In this document: positions 26,501-39,006 of the stretch, one piece after another | Layout of the letters: every line of letters starts with the position of its first letter | How positions within the stretch are numbered: the stretch's first letter is position 1 | Assembly (NCBI GenBank): GCA_001692895.1 | Contig: KV748216.1 | Span: 992,001-1,056,000 of the forward strand | Direction of reading: 5' to 3' | DNA from: Cenococcum geophilum 1.58 | Lineage: Eukaryota > Ascomycota > Dothideomycetes > Gloniales > Gloniaceae | DNA length: 64,000 nt | Notes under the pieces: generated by a model | Database searches by the model: none | What the model was told of the DNA's origin: nothing | Seen by the model: only the letters and a program-made list of their open reading frames with translations | Position numbers and translations under genes: made by a program

Positions 26501-28559
26501 TATCCTATTAAAGTCCTTACAGACCATAACAACCTAAAATACTTTATAATTATAAAGGTATTAAGCGGTTAATAAGCTAGGTGGGTAGAGGCACTATTAT
26601 AGTACGATTTTGAGATTACGTACCGCCTAGGAAAGACAAATCCTACTAATAGGTTATTAAAACGTTCGGATTATAAGATAGGGAGGATCTAGGACAGTAT
26701 AGGGGAAATAATCCCCATATTGTAAAATTTACTCAGGAAGAAAGAAGACTCTTTCCCTAGAACTATAGAATTTCGCAGTAGGGCAGAGGTCCCGGCGATA
26801 CAGCTACAAAGCGATATAATTGTAGAGCCGTAGGATATGGTTATAGACCAGGTTATAGACTAAGTAGATATTATAAAGTTGGCGTACCCCAGAATTAGCG
26901 AGAATTCTGCGGGATGTGCTAGAGGTGTCGCGGTACCTTTGACTTAACAGCGTATTAGCTGCGAGTTCTTAGATCTAAGGGGGATAGGCGAGATGCCTAT
27001 CTATAGCGTAGCACACTACACAACGGCAGGAGAATTTGCTGGCACTAATAGTTTAAAACATCTCGTACTACGCCTTAAGTCCGTAATAGCGGTAGGCGAA
27101 ACGGAAGTAAGCGATCTGTATAAAACCTTTTTGGATCTTCTTCTTTAAGCTTAATAAAGGGACGCCTTCGCCTCTAAGGAGAGGTGGAAAGATATAGTGG
27201 AGACTGACTTAGCCGGAGTTACTAAGAAGCTATAGCAGCAAGACTAAAAGGGTTTGTTACGCTTTAAGGGTGCTATATATGTCCTAAAGGACTAAGCGAT
27301 TTAAGACGAAATTTTAAAGGTCTTCTACGACGACCCTTACTACGGTGCTAATAGAACCCTTAAGGTTGTTTAAAAGAAATACTTTTAGGACGGAATGTCT
27401 AAAGAGGTTAAGGACTATATATTAAGGTATAATACGTACTAAAGGATACAGATATCCAGGCATCGCCTATACGGCGAGTTATTAGTGCTTCCTATTCCGT
27501 AGGGACCTATATTAGAATTGACAATAGATTTTATTATAGGCTTACCCCCTACTAAGATAAGAACTGGAGAGGTTACTAATACTATCCTAGTAATCGTTAA
27601 CAGGTATACAAAGTTTTTAGGATACTTTACTATTATAACAACGATTACAGTAGCAGAACTGGCAGACCTGTTTTTAGAACGGTGGCTCTTATTTAGTACG
27701 CTAAGGGGAATTATGTCTAACAAAGGCACCGTATTTAATAGTGCATTTTAGTCTTTATTCTGTCTCTTGTTAAAAATACGGCGAAGAATAAGCACTACCT
27801 TTTACCCGCAAATAGACGGGCAAATAGAGCATCTAAATGCGTTGTTGGAACACTACCTCCGCTGCTATATTAATTATTAACAGGATAATTGGATATTATG
27901 GTTGGCTCTAGCGCAGTATATATATAATATAAGCATCTATAGTAGTATAAAAATAACCCCTTATAAAGCATTGTTTGGGGTAAAAGTAAATAACCTTTAG
28001 AACGTTAAGGACATCGTTCCTAAAAGAGAGGCACTAGTAGCGTCTGAAAGAATTAAGCAAATAAGAATTTGCAGAGAGGAACTCGAAAAGTACTTGTTAG
28101 ACGCCCAGGCTATATAAAAAAGGTACTATAACGAAAAACATATGCCGAAAGAATTCGAGATAGGAGACGAAGTCTTACTGTTTATAAAAAATATCTAAAT
28201 AAAACGCATTAAGAAGAAGCTGGATTACCAGTGGCTTAGACCCTTTAAGATAGTTAAGAAAACCAAAGGAAACTAAGTTTATAAATTGGAATTACTAAAA
28301 TCTTATCTAATATATCCTATATTTTATATTTCTTTACTAGAGCTATACCGGAGAAGAGATGGTATAGAACCGCCCCTACTTAGCGAAATTAATGGGGAAC
28401 TGGAATGGAATGTAGAAGACATTTTGGACTAAAGATAGCGCTAGAAGAAGCGCGAATTTTTAGTTCATTAGGAAGGATACTTTTAGGCGTATAATAGTTG
28501 GGAACCTAAGGAGTACCTTTAGCCGGGATATAACACCGTAATTAAAACCTTTCTAAGAA

Positions 28560-30520
28560 CTAAAGGTAAAGACTTAGAAATGGTTCCGGATATACTATAG
28601 GTAAAGTAATAGGGAAGACCCCGTAAATTAAAACTATAGGATTAAGTATAGGTATTAAGAACGGAAACGTTTCGCCATTATAATAGGGATCCTAGAATCC
28701 TATAAGGGGAAGCCTATAAGGATCTATAAGAGAACCACCAGGGATACTGTTTGAAGAAGACGCTGTATAAGAAGGAGCAGTAGTACTATAAGAAGTGGCC
28801 TTAGGGATTTAATAAGATCCCCTAGGGATAAAAGGAGAGTATCCGGCCTAGCACTAGAGATACGTAGTAGAGTTAATAGTATAAAGAGGAGCAAAAGGAC
28901 AGCCTATAAAGAATTAGAAATTTTAAGGAATTGTAAGGCACCTATAGGAATACTACCCGTTTATTATATATGGGGATTATAGTAATGTACTACGTTTATA
29001 TAGATTGTCACCAAAGCTTAGAATAAAGGCATCCCTAAAGTATAAAGTCAATTCCTAATAATAGGGCATCCTGGAGGTACCTAAGAGGCACTATATAAAG
29101 CTATTCTATAAGAAGGAAAGAGCTAGGTAATAACTTAAACACTAATAGCAGTAACAGGAGCCTCTTCTTCTATCTTAACGTCATCATCGACGGTATCATT
29201 GGCTCCTCTATCCCTAGAAGCATTAGCACTTCTACTAATATTCTTCTTAAAATGACGGGTACTAGAAGGACCAGTACAGGCGGGAGACTGGCGAGGAGAA
29301 TGTTTATTTTAACCTTTATCGCTATCCTTAGTATCCCTAGGTTCCAAATCGGCGTCTAAGTAGGGATTAGAGAGATATTAGTTAAAGGAGTTAGCACAGT
29401 TCCCAAGCAAGTCACTAAAGAAACTCACCTGGCTAGAGTAGCCCGCGTAAAAGTATAAATGTTATTATTAATGAGGACGAGCTGTTTGTATATGCGCTTC
29501 TGGACACTATATGTCTAAAAACGTTGCGTCTCTATAGCAGTGAAAACCCTTATAGAATTGAAGAGTCTGTAAGTAAGGGAAGACACCTTCTATCCCTGTT
29601 TATTACTATTAGAATATTAGCGGAAATCTTAGATAGCGCGTTGGAGCCTATAAGTCTTATATATATGGATAGCGGGGATCTAGTATAATTAGCGAAATTT
29701 AGAATAGGACGGAATGGGAAATACTAGGACGTAGGTCTTTCTCCTACTACGATAATAGGAGCACTTAGATTTGTTTTCGCTGGAGTAAGGCATCTTATAA
29801 ACGTAGGAAGGATCCTATGTGAGAGTATAAACGCAGCGACGATAGTATTTTAGGGAAACTGCTATAGAAGTAATAGACGCTGTCTAGGGCGTCACCGGGA
29901 GATTAATAATACTGCCGCCGGTCTGGGGACCATAAGCCATTATAAGAGAATACTCTAAGAAGTTAGTATTATTATAAGAAGATAAGGTGGGAATTCTATT
30001 GCTTATAAACGTGTTATAAGAAGAGAATAAAGCAGCTATAAAAAAATAGCTAGAGACACGGAAGCTAAAAGTGGAGATATAGAGGAAACAGTCTGCTAAA
30101 AGACGAGACAAATAGTGTTGTTAATAAAAAGACGTGTAAGAGGCGACAGCTTATAAACTGGAAGAAAATTAAAATAAAGACGTTATTATTAGAATCCATT
30201 TTAGGTAAATAGGGATAGTAGCTCGTGGACGCGTTGTATAGGACAACCTTTAAATCAACTTATAACAAACTCTTATAATAAGAAAGGTAAATCCCATCTA
30301 ATTTTTATTATTATTATTTTAGTTCCATTATAAAGGCATTATAGGGAACTATAGTGGGAAAAAAGCAGAGGAACTAAGGATAAAGTAAGGTTTTACGCTA
30401 GTGAAGAACTAGTTATAAGCCGTATTATAAAGTACCTTTCTACTAAGAATTTCCCCAGTGGTTTTAGCCAGAACTCTATAAAAGCTTAGTAAAGGCGAAG
30501 TCTTAGAGGACTAAGACCCT
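28560..30520. other. Extra 1.9-kb region of Gypsy-2 between pol and 3' LTR
   Basis: No pol domain is recognisable here. Part of it (about 29120-30120) reads better on the minus strand, with a Ser/Arg-rich then acidic stretch near 29150-29320 and a 75-codon open piece at 29884-30111. Some gypsy elements are known to carry an additional gene after pol, sometimes antisense. This may be the remnant of one. The product is not recognised. Confidence 0.4.
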
Positions 30521-30535
30521 TAAAGGGGAGGTAAT

Positions 30536-30913
30536 TGTAACGGAATTCCCTAAAAGATACATATTAGATGAGACAGAAGGAGGTCTTATCTATGTTCTAA
30601 AAGGAGGTCTTATCTATATTCCAAAAGGAGGTCTTACCTATATTCTATCTATGTTCTAAAAGACACAGTCAGATAGATAAGGGGTAAAGGGTTTTATTAG
30701 CGTTTTAAAAAGATCATATAGGGAGCTGGTTCTCCTCTAGAGAAGAACTAGCAATTAGTCTCTGAATAGAAGTGGTTAGAAGCATTTGTCCTTTAATACG
30801 TGAAACTTATTCTACCTTTAACTTACCTTCTATTTACCTTTAACTTACCTTCTACTTACCGGTAACACTATTAATTAGATAATTATACGTTCCGGTTAAG
30901 CTGGCCTCTTATA
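30536..30913 (+). repeat. Gypsy-2 3' LTR (378 bp)
   Basis: Matches 23138-23515 end to end. It is followed by ATCTA, the target duplication. Confidence 0.88.
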
Positions 30914-32216
30914 ATCTAAATATAGAAGCTAGTTTATTTTAGACTTCTAATAAGCCCTATATAAATAATTAGGTATATAAATATAACTCTTAACTATATT
31001 TTATTTAGAGGTAAATAGTTAAACTAAAATTACGAACGCGATTATAGAATAATACCTATAAATATACTACTTCTACCTATAAGATAACTAGGAAAAGTGG
31101 TTACCTTTAGCTAAGTTTACTATAAATAATACGAGAAATAAATTAATAGGCGTAACGTCGTTTTACACAACCTACGGATAAGACCCTTAACTTAGATTTA
31201 AACTATAACCTAAAATTAATATAANANGNCCTANNATTAANNGGATTTANNTAATTAANNNNTATAACTTNNCTAATTAAATAAANNAGTTAACGGAACT
31301 ATTATAAAGTAAATTAGCGTACGCTTAAATAGTATAGAAATAGTATATAAATAAAGGACAAACTCCCGCGTAGGACTTTAAGGAAGGTAATATAGTTTAC
31401 CTAAATATATAAAACCTAAAGATTTAATAACCCTTAAAGAAACTAGACTAGAAGTTTATAGGCCTATACTAAATTAAAAAGAAACTAAGCCTATACGCTT
31501 ATAAGCTTAAACTACTAACTAAGATAAAAATATATCTAATATTTTATATAAACTTACTATAATCCTTAAAAGGTAAACCTATAACTTATAAAGTGCTACC
31601 GCTACTTTCTATAATTATTAATAACGGTAATAGTTCTTACTTTATTAACTTAATTAATAATATATAATAGAAGATACAGCCTAAATAATTTAAACTTCTT
31701 ATTAAATAAAAAGGATATAAGATATAAACCTAGGAACCTTATAAGCAAATTAAAACTAATACACTTTCCCTAGTAAAAGAATTCTATAAAGACTATTCTT
31801 TATAGCCTACTCTAGCTAAATAGACATAATATAAAAGTAAATAACTACTACCTAATATAAATATATAAAATATAATAGTAGGAAGCTTAAAATTAAAAAG
31901 AACTTAAAATACGTTATAATATTTATAATACAATTATATAACACGTAAGATATTAAGGAACTTTAACCGCTAGTTAAAGTTATCTAATTAGATTCGCCTT
32001 ATTAAGACCTACTATAAAGATATTAGTTCTACTTACCGCCTTAACTAAACTAATAATAATTTTCTATTTTAGGGATAGAAAATCCTAATTAGCCTATTTA
32101 ACGATTAGAACTAGTAAAACCTTATACTACTACCTAACGCAAAAACACGATAATAATAAGTTATAAGTCTTAACTAAAATTAAATTATTTAGACCTTTAG
32201 CTAAAAGGGGGAGTAC
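30914..32216 (+). mobile_element. Gypsy-1, segment D (integrase C-terminal part)
   Basis: Resumes the integrase core and C-terminal region of the broken Gypsy-1. Blocks like TDGQ-x-ERVN and WLPLAEF of gypsy integrases can be made out near 31010-31110. It runs to a purine-rich tract (aaaaggggga, near 32202-32212) directly before the 3' LTR. N bases lie near 31224-31287. Confidence 0.75.
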
Positions 32217-32790
32217 TATAATAGGACTAGCCTAGTTATAGTAAGAATGTCTTAATAAAATACTTAATAAATAAATTCTAACGCTTTAACCAAATTCTAC
32301 TAAATTAATTAAATTTTATTAAAGTTTGTTAAAGACCGCGTGCGTATATACGCATACATTGACCACTAAGCCCCTAACTATTTAATTATATAATTCTCTT
32401 ATTATTCCTTTCTCTTCTTTACGCAACGTCTTATTCTTAGCAAGAGCTATATACCCTTATATTTAGATAGAATTTATATTGTTCTTTTAAATCTTCCCTA
32501 AAGTCTCTTCGCGCCTTTACATTTTGCCAATACCTAGCACTTAAATCTGCTAAGGATTTGCCCTAAAGCGGCTAGATGTCCCTAAGTGAAGCTCCTACGC
32601 CTAATAAGATATTACTATATTTTACTATATTCTGCTATGTTGTTATATTCTGCTAAATTCTACCAAATTCTGCTATATTGTCGCATTCTGCTAAATTCTG
32701 CTATATTATCGCATTCTGCCAAATTCTGCTATATTGTTGTATTTTGCTAAATTCTGCCATATTGTTATATTCTGCTATATTTTATAAACC
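32217..32790 (+). repeat. Gypsy-1 3' LTR (right end approximate)
   Basis: Follows the polypurine tract of segment D. No second LTR of this element is in the window, so the right end is a guess set by the end of the internal tandem repeat. The TTCTGC-type repeats recall, in reverse orientation, the repeats in the Gypsy-3 LTR, so the two families may be related. Confidence 0.6.
32648..32787 (+). repeat. 28-bp tandem repeat in Gypsy-1 LTR
   Basis: Units at 32686-32713, 32714-32741 and 32742-32769 are each 28 bp and nearly alike (ATTCTGCTAAATTCTGC then TATATTRTYRY). A longer variant unit precedes them and a partial unit follows. The open frame across them (32678-32872) is a by-product of the repeat, not a gene. 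Confidence 0.75.
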
Positions 32791-34500
32791 TCAAATTATA
32801 AGCCAACCAATTAGGATTTTCTATGCCCGGTATAAAAAATTACTATTAGCTCGCTTACTACTAGCGCCTTAGCGGCCGTCTTAATATCTTAACCTGCTAT
32901 ATAGTAATTCTTACGCTAAAAGCGGTATACTATGCTAAAAGTAAGAGTTAAGGCAACGGAGGTTAGTAGTCTTAGTTTTAATATATAGGTAAAAGGCTTC
33001 TAATAACTACTAACCTAGCTGCTAAATTTGCTAGTGTAAATACCCTAAATCTTTAGTAAACTGGGTAGTGCCTTAGCGGAAGGAGTAGTTTAAGTAGCTA
33101 TTTAGGTTAATCCTAGCAGCTACTAAATAAAAGGAAAGGATCTTATAAACCCTTAAAGAGGTAAAGGGTTTACTATTAATACTAAATAAGGGAGGGTTAG
33201 GGGGTTAAGGGTCCCTATTAAATAACTTTATTATAATAGCGACTAGGTATAATAGGCCGCCTATTACCGCGATAGCGATATTAACGCCCTAGTATTACTT
33301 ATCGGCTTTATTCTATTTAAGGCGGAATATTATCCTATTAGGCGTAAAGGTAATATTATATTAGGTGGCCTTTTTTACTAAAAAGTTTGTTTGGTTTTTA
33401 AGCTCCGCTGTTATTACGGAACCCTACCGCAGGGGCCTCTATAGGAGAGCCCCGTGCTCTCGCGTACACCTCGCGTACAGCTTATGTTAGCTACGCGTAG
33501 GTATATTACCTCCTTACGCCCTTGACCCTTACGATCGATTGTGTAACGTCTTATAGACTCCTCGAATATATACGCTCTGTAGCCACTGCCCCCGTTCCAT
33601 GATAGCCGTAATATATATAATTTTGACTATCTGTAAAAATCCGGCAAATGCGAGGGTAAATATAGCATTAGTGTTAATATCTAGTAATAATAGGCCGTGT
33701 GTTACTACCTAGGCTAAAATATCCCTAGTAATAGGTTGCTTATCCTTTTTTATTAAAGGGGAGATAGTAGCTACTCTAGTAAGTAATTAGTATACTATAG
33801 TTAAGATACTATAATCTACGTAGCGCGAGCAAATTATAGAGATGTAGGCTTATAGGGTTTCGGCCTTAAGCCTACCTATTTATAGCTAGGAGGTACTAAA
33901 CGCGTAGTAAGTAATCTATTCGCCTAGTTTACGCGGCTTAGCTAGGTAAAGGGAGACTTCTTTAAGTACGTAGTATAACTCCTAGCTATTAACTGCTAAG
34001 AAATAGTTCCTATAGGTTATTAGCGTAAGGCCGTGCTAGAGAAAGAGCGCGTAAAGGTTAGATAGCGCGTTAATATTATCTTTAAAGTTTATAAGCAGTT
34101 ATAAGTAGTCTGTTAGGTTTATAGTACCTATAAAAAACTTATTAGCTTTAGTAGTAATAAATTGAGGGCCTAGTATAGACAGAATTAATAGATAGCTGTG
34201 GCCTGGAATTAAGATAGTATATTAGCTAAGCCATTTAAATTACCTAGGATCTACTTTACGGATATTATAATATTGTAAGCTATAGCAGCTAGCATAATCT
34301 TATAGAGTAATTCGTTTGCTATACTACAGATAATAGTTTTCTTAATACTCTAGTAAATCACTATACTATTGGTATAAATGGATAGCGCGCTATACTGCTA
34401 CTTAGTAGACTATAGATTAAATACGTAAGCAATAGCATGTAAGCTCGGACCCCTAAAACTTAGCTACCTTTAGAAGTCGGCCACCCAACCAAAATTAAAC
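32791..34500. other. AT-rich decayed DNA, no gene recognised
   Basis: TA-rich, with stops in all frames and no domain recognised. A less altered, more GC-rich patch lies at about 33410-33620. It is probably an old repeat. Confidence 0.4.
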
Positions 34501-35690
34501 CACCAATTTGTCAACTTATTTTCTCTATAACGAATTAATTAATATGGACTAAAATAAGTAGAACTTATAAATAGCTATCATAGATTTTAAATCTGGTGTT
34601 TATAAGTATACACGAAAAGCTATACTTATATAGTAGTAGATTCTTTAATTAACGTCTAATACGGATCCTATCTAGGCCTACGCAGACTACTCCGTACATA
34701 AGGGGAAAGTAATATTAATAGGAAAAACCCCTTGCTATTAGGGGGAGGAAAAACCCTATAAGCCACCTTAGTAGGATAAAAAACCCCGAATTGCTATGCC
34801 TGCACAAGCAGCGGCCCTGCGGGCCTATAGCTCGTCCTCCTCCTTAGATGTTTTAAACTCCTTAGAAACCACTACTTCCTTCTCTAGCTTATCCAAAGCT
34901 AGGGTTCACTACGTCCTAGCTAGGCCTTGCCGATTAATTGCTGTGTGCTTATAGTTGTGCCCCATATCTTAACTACCCCTATATGCTGTCTCTTGTTAAC
35001 TATTACTATATACGCTATACCTCCCCCCCCCCTAAGGCCTATTAAAGGCGTAAGGGGGATTTATCCGATCTACTATCCTAAAACTAAAAGATAAAAGCGG
35101 GATGTGTGTGTGTGTGTATATCTAGGTATCTTTTGTGCCTAGGCCCTAGTCACTAGGCCCTCTCTAAGGGCACCACTCCGTTAAGAGGAGACAAGGAAAA
35201 CCGTACGGGGTTATCTAGCTGCCGCTTTCAGTAGTATTATAGCAGTACGGCAAGTGACCGCATGCTCCGCGGGCGATCGCCCTAGGGGTTAAGAGGGGCC
35301 GTATATTTGCTCGTTTGTTCGTTCGTTTGCGTTTACTTATTTATTAATATAAGGTCATTAATGCTTTTTACTAGGGGATGGGGGGTGATATCGAATACTA
35401 TGCATCCATGTTGGATCGTACAGGTGCCCTAGATAGGAGAATATAGTAGTCGTCGTACTATAGAGAGCCAACAGTAGTGGTTTTCAAGATCTCACCATCT
35501 AAAAATTTTTCACCACCGCCCTCAACGCCTACAACCACCACAGGTCCTGTCCGCACGCTGTGCGACGTCTCTGCGTTGGCTCTGGATCTGAACTTCGAAG
35601 ACTAGGTTCGTAGCCGTCACCACGTACAGGTGTAGAGTCCGATTTTGACGGCCAGCTATACTTATATACGGTGTCCCTTTGTTAGTTTTA
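34501..35690. other. Less altered segment without a recognised gene
   Basis: Composition is closer to normal than its flanks, above all at 34780-34960 and 35270-35660. It holds a C-rich run near 35025, a (GT)8-type microsatellite near 35103 and a small open frame at 34796-34954 (52 codons, starting MPAQAAALRAYSSSSS) that matches nothing I recognise. It could be the remnant of a gene or an element that escaped mutation. Confidence 0.35.
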
Positions 35691-37639
35691 AGCGATTAAT
35701 TAAGTAGTATACTACTAGGGCAATTTATATACTAATATAAATAGTAATTAACTTCTATATATATGGCCTTGCTTATTAATTAGGTACTTAAATATAATTT
35801 ATAAATATTTATTCCCTTATATATATAATTATAAAAGAATAGTAATCTAAATGTTTAATTAAAATAGCGATATAAAGCCCCTAAGTAAAATATAGGTAAT
35901 TAGGTTTTTTAAATTAAAATTTTATATAAATTTTTTTCCCCCAATTAATAGAAAGTATATAAGTTAATCGGGCACAACTAAAGTAAATTTAAAAATTATG
36001 TAACCTTTATAAAAAAAGTATAAAGGAAGGTTAATATATAAGTAGAAAATACCTAATATATAAATGAATTTAAAGTTATATTAAGTGTATATATAAACTA
36101 AATTACTACCAAAGATACCTTTAAAGAGAAACCCTTTATATAGTTACTAAATAATTATAAATAGGTATTTATTATAGGGATAATATCTACCCTTAATTAC
36201 TCAATTAAACTTCTTATAATTTTTAAAGGAAAATACTCTATTAGGTATATATAATATTAAAAAATAGTTAAAGAAATAAATATTATTATATTTAACTAAT
36301 TTACTAATATTTTCTTATATAAAACTGGGTTTTTTTTTAGCAATAAAGCTTAATTATTATTTTTAATAGCTATATAAGCAACTATATAATTAAGTTTTTA
36401 TTAAAATATATAATATAATAACCCTTAAATCTATTATATTTCTCCTTTATAAAATTAAAATATTAGGACTAAATTATAGAGCTTATATTTCTTAATAATA
36501 TAACTTAAATTAAAGGCTGCTGCTTTACTAAGTATAACTATAAAACCTAAAAGGAAGGTCTTTTAGCAAAAATAGTTAAATTTAGGTAGTATACCTTTAA
36601 TATTTATCTATAGAATCCACATAAGGGCTTTAGGTCTTTATAGGTTAAAAATAAGGCCCTAAGCTTTAAATAAGCTAACTGTCATTAGTTTAATACTATA
36701 GACATCCTAAAAAAGCCTTATAATATATATTAAGTAATTTATAGCCTTTATAACAAATATATACTTAGTTAAAAGACTTAGTTACTTTTTTAAAAAGGAA
36801 GTCACTAACTTAAGCAACTTACTGTAGAGACTATATATAAGGACGCTTAAATATATAGCTCGCAATTGCAGCTTAAAGACCTTAAAGGTCTAAAAATTCA
36901 TAGGTAGGTAGCTATAGGTCTAAATATAGAATTTAGAAATATAGAATTGGTTAAGTAAGGTATAGAGGAGGTAGAGGAGAAAGAGGCTAAAATAATAATT
37001 AAGGAGTTAAAATCAAAGCCTGAAAATGCGTTAGGTAGAAAAGCCGGGGCCAATATATTAAATTGTACGTAGAGGTAGGGGGTTAAGTTAATTTAATTAA
37101 GTATAGATAGCTTTAAAAGTGGTGGGGTTTAATTCGCTTAAGTGGCCGAGTTTAGGGGCGGCCGAGTTCTAGGGGTCCGAGCTTATCTCTTTTGGATTAA
37201 TATAGTCTATTTATTAACTAGGCTTAGGCAATATACTAAACACCTAAGATTAAGGGAGGTTGGCTATATACTACTATTAGTTATTCTTATATTTAAGTTC
37301 CTTAAAGAAGTAAAAGCCACTAAACCTAAACTGGGTAGAGGCGTTAGTAAAGAGATAAATATAGGCACACTTAATATCGTTAAAGAATAATACCCTATTA
37401 CTTGTAGTAAGTAGGTTAAGCTAGATATATAAGTTACTTTATAATTTAGTACTAAATTACCTAGGTTTATACTTATTTACTAGAGTCTTTAGCTAAATAA
37501 TAATAAAGATCTAAAGGGATCTAGAGTAAGATTAACCAAGTTTAATTATATAGGCGTACTATATAAGGTAGCCTATAAGCTACTAGGCTTAAAGGAATAA
37601 TAATAAGCTATATTAGAGCGTGGTAGTAACTTTCTTAAT
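35691..37639. other. AT-rich decayed DNA, class unresolved
   Basis: Very TA-rich with no domain recognised. The 82-codon open piece at 37142-37390 on the plus strand looks like a chance frame antisense to the RT-like relic to its right. Probably an old retroelement. Confidence 0.35.
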
Positions 37640-37897
37640 AGCGTATAATTATTTCTGTGGCGATAATCATGTTTATATTTATATAGTGTTAATAATATAT
37701 CCTAAAACCTTAATAATAGTTTCTATTATATCCTTAGAGCTATTTTAAGGGATACCTAGGGAGTTAGTAACGGAGATGTAAGTTTAGGTAACAGCCGCTA
37801 AGTTGTTTAGGTTAGTAAGAATAAAGATAAAGTCGTCTAAGTAGTATTCTACTTTATAAGGTAGTTATAAATAGAGTATCTAGTATAGGCCTTCTGC
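37640..37897 (-). mobile_element. Reverse-transcriptase-like remnant
   Basis: Read on the minus strand, a YYLDDFIFIL block (about 37826-37852) is followed by an LGIP and a VLGYIINT block. This is the order seen after the YxDD box of retroelement reverse transcriptases, and the LGIP-x-K-x-LG-x-IDT style recalls DIRS/Ngaro-type elements more than gypsy or copia. Gypsy-3 abuts its right edge and may have inserted into it. It is broken, and the family is tentative. Confidence 0.45.
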
Positions 37898-38268
37898 TGT
37901 TACGAAGTAAGTATAAGCGACGATAATATATAGTAAAGTAGATATTATTAAGCTATATATATAAACTATATAATGAGATTAAGACGTTATATAAGGAAAG
38001 AAGGTAGGAAAACGGGAAGAAAAGGTATATATCGTTAACTTAGTTGCTTAGTTAACACATATATAGGGCAGAATAGGATTTAAGTTATAGTCCTAGCAGA
38101 ACTTAGTAGAATTTGGTAGAACTTAGCAGAATATAGTAGAATGCCGTAGATTACTGTTAGATTGCCATTAGATTGCCATTAAATTACTATTTTATGGTTA
38201 GTCTCTAATTACTAAGTTAGTAAAAATAGGTAGACGTATATAAGGTATTATGGGGGTATCTCATAATA
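37898..38268 (-). repeat. Gypsy-3 3' LTR (371 bp)
   Basis: Matches 43709-44077 and 3145-3524. The polypurine tract abuts its right edge, which fixes the minus-strand orientation. Confidence 0.85.
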
Positions 38269-38828
38269 GTACCCCCCCCCTTTAAACTTAAGCTTCTGTA
38301 AGATGGGGCTATAGTAGTTCTAGGTGGAGTTTATAAAAGTCTTCTACGGCTTATATAAGTCCTATAGAGTTAACGGGTTCCTATAAGGACTNNGTAAAGC
38401 CTCTNNATTTNNTAAGATATATATATTAGCGTTCCCGTTTATTATACTTAATATTATTAATTCTTTTAATAAAGTACTCGTTCTTACTATCCACTTTAAC
38501 TAGTAAGGGAGGGTCTTATATTTATTTAGGTAGGGCGTCTAATATAGGGGTAGTAGGGTAAAGAACTAACGTGTGGAATATAGGGTAGATTTTAACTATA
38601 TTAGGGAGCTTTAATCGGTAGGAGTAAGAGGAGATAACCTTCTTAACTTTATAAGGGCCAGCGTTCTTCTAATTAAGTTTCTTAGTAGGTTATTTTATAT
38701 TTAGAATTTTTATATCTAGCTAGACAAAGTTACTAATTTAGTAGGCTAGTGCTAGGGTTTATTTCTTATTCGCTACGGCTTTATAGACAGATTAAGCCTA
38801 TATTATTTTATTAGTAAGGAACTATTAT

Positions 38829-39006
38829 TGTTGGTTACACAAGGGGATATCACGTAGCTACGGTTCGTAGATAGTATGATGATTGTTCTTCTTGATTGTA
38901 GAAAGCAAAGGATCGTAAGGATCGCAGTGCCTAAGAAGGGGGCTGATGAGTCACTATAAGGGTGACTAATCAGAGACAATATAACCTCTGTCCATACATT
39001 CCGACA
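38829..39006. repeat. Solo LTR (178 bp) with TSD, inside Gypsy-3
   Basis: Begins TGTTGGTTAC and ends TTCCGACA, the copia-like TGTTGG/CCGACA terminus style. It is flanked by the 5-bp duplication ATTAT (38824-38828 and 39007-39011). Unlike the surrounding Gypsy-3 sequence it keeps normal composition, so it arrived after the host element was mutated or is too short or too scarce to be targeted. No internal region is present. Orientation unknown. Confidence 0.8.

Larger units (their letters stand above)
23138..30913 (+). mobile_element. Gypsy-2 LTR retrotransposon (chromovirus), broken, with both LTRs and TSD
   Basis: Ty3/gypsy element, 7776 bp, plus strand, flanked by the 5-bp duplication ATCTA (23133-23137 and 30914-30918). 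Order: 378-bp LTR, gag-like region from about 23666 with a zinc-knuckle-like block near 24640, protease region, RT (about 25440-26200), RNase H, integrase (about 27300-28300) and a chromodomain-like block near 28400-28540 (an EWNVEDIL stretch, then HxEGY and NSWEP). About 1.9 kb between this and the 3' LTR is not pol. A purine-rich tract (aaaggggagg, near 30522-30531) precedes the 3' LTR. It is a fossil with many breaks, though some stretches stay open. It is younger than Gypsy-1, which it interrupts. Confidence 0.88.

Noticed and set aside
32648-32787. CRISPR-like array
   Set aside because: The units are contiguous without spacers and lie in an LTR of a eukaryotic element.
37142-37390. 82-codon plus-strand frame
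   Set aside because: Biased to Leu, Ile and Lys in TA-rich DNA, with no domain. Likely chance.
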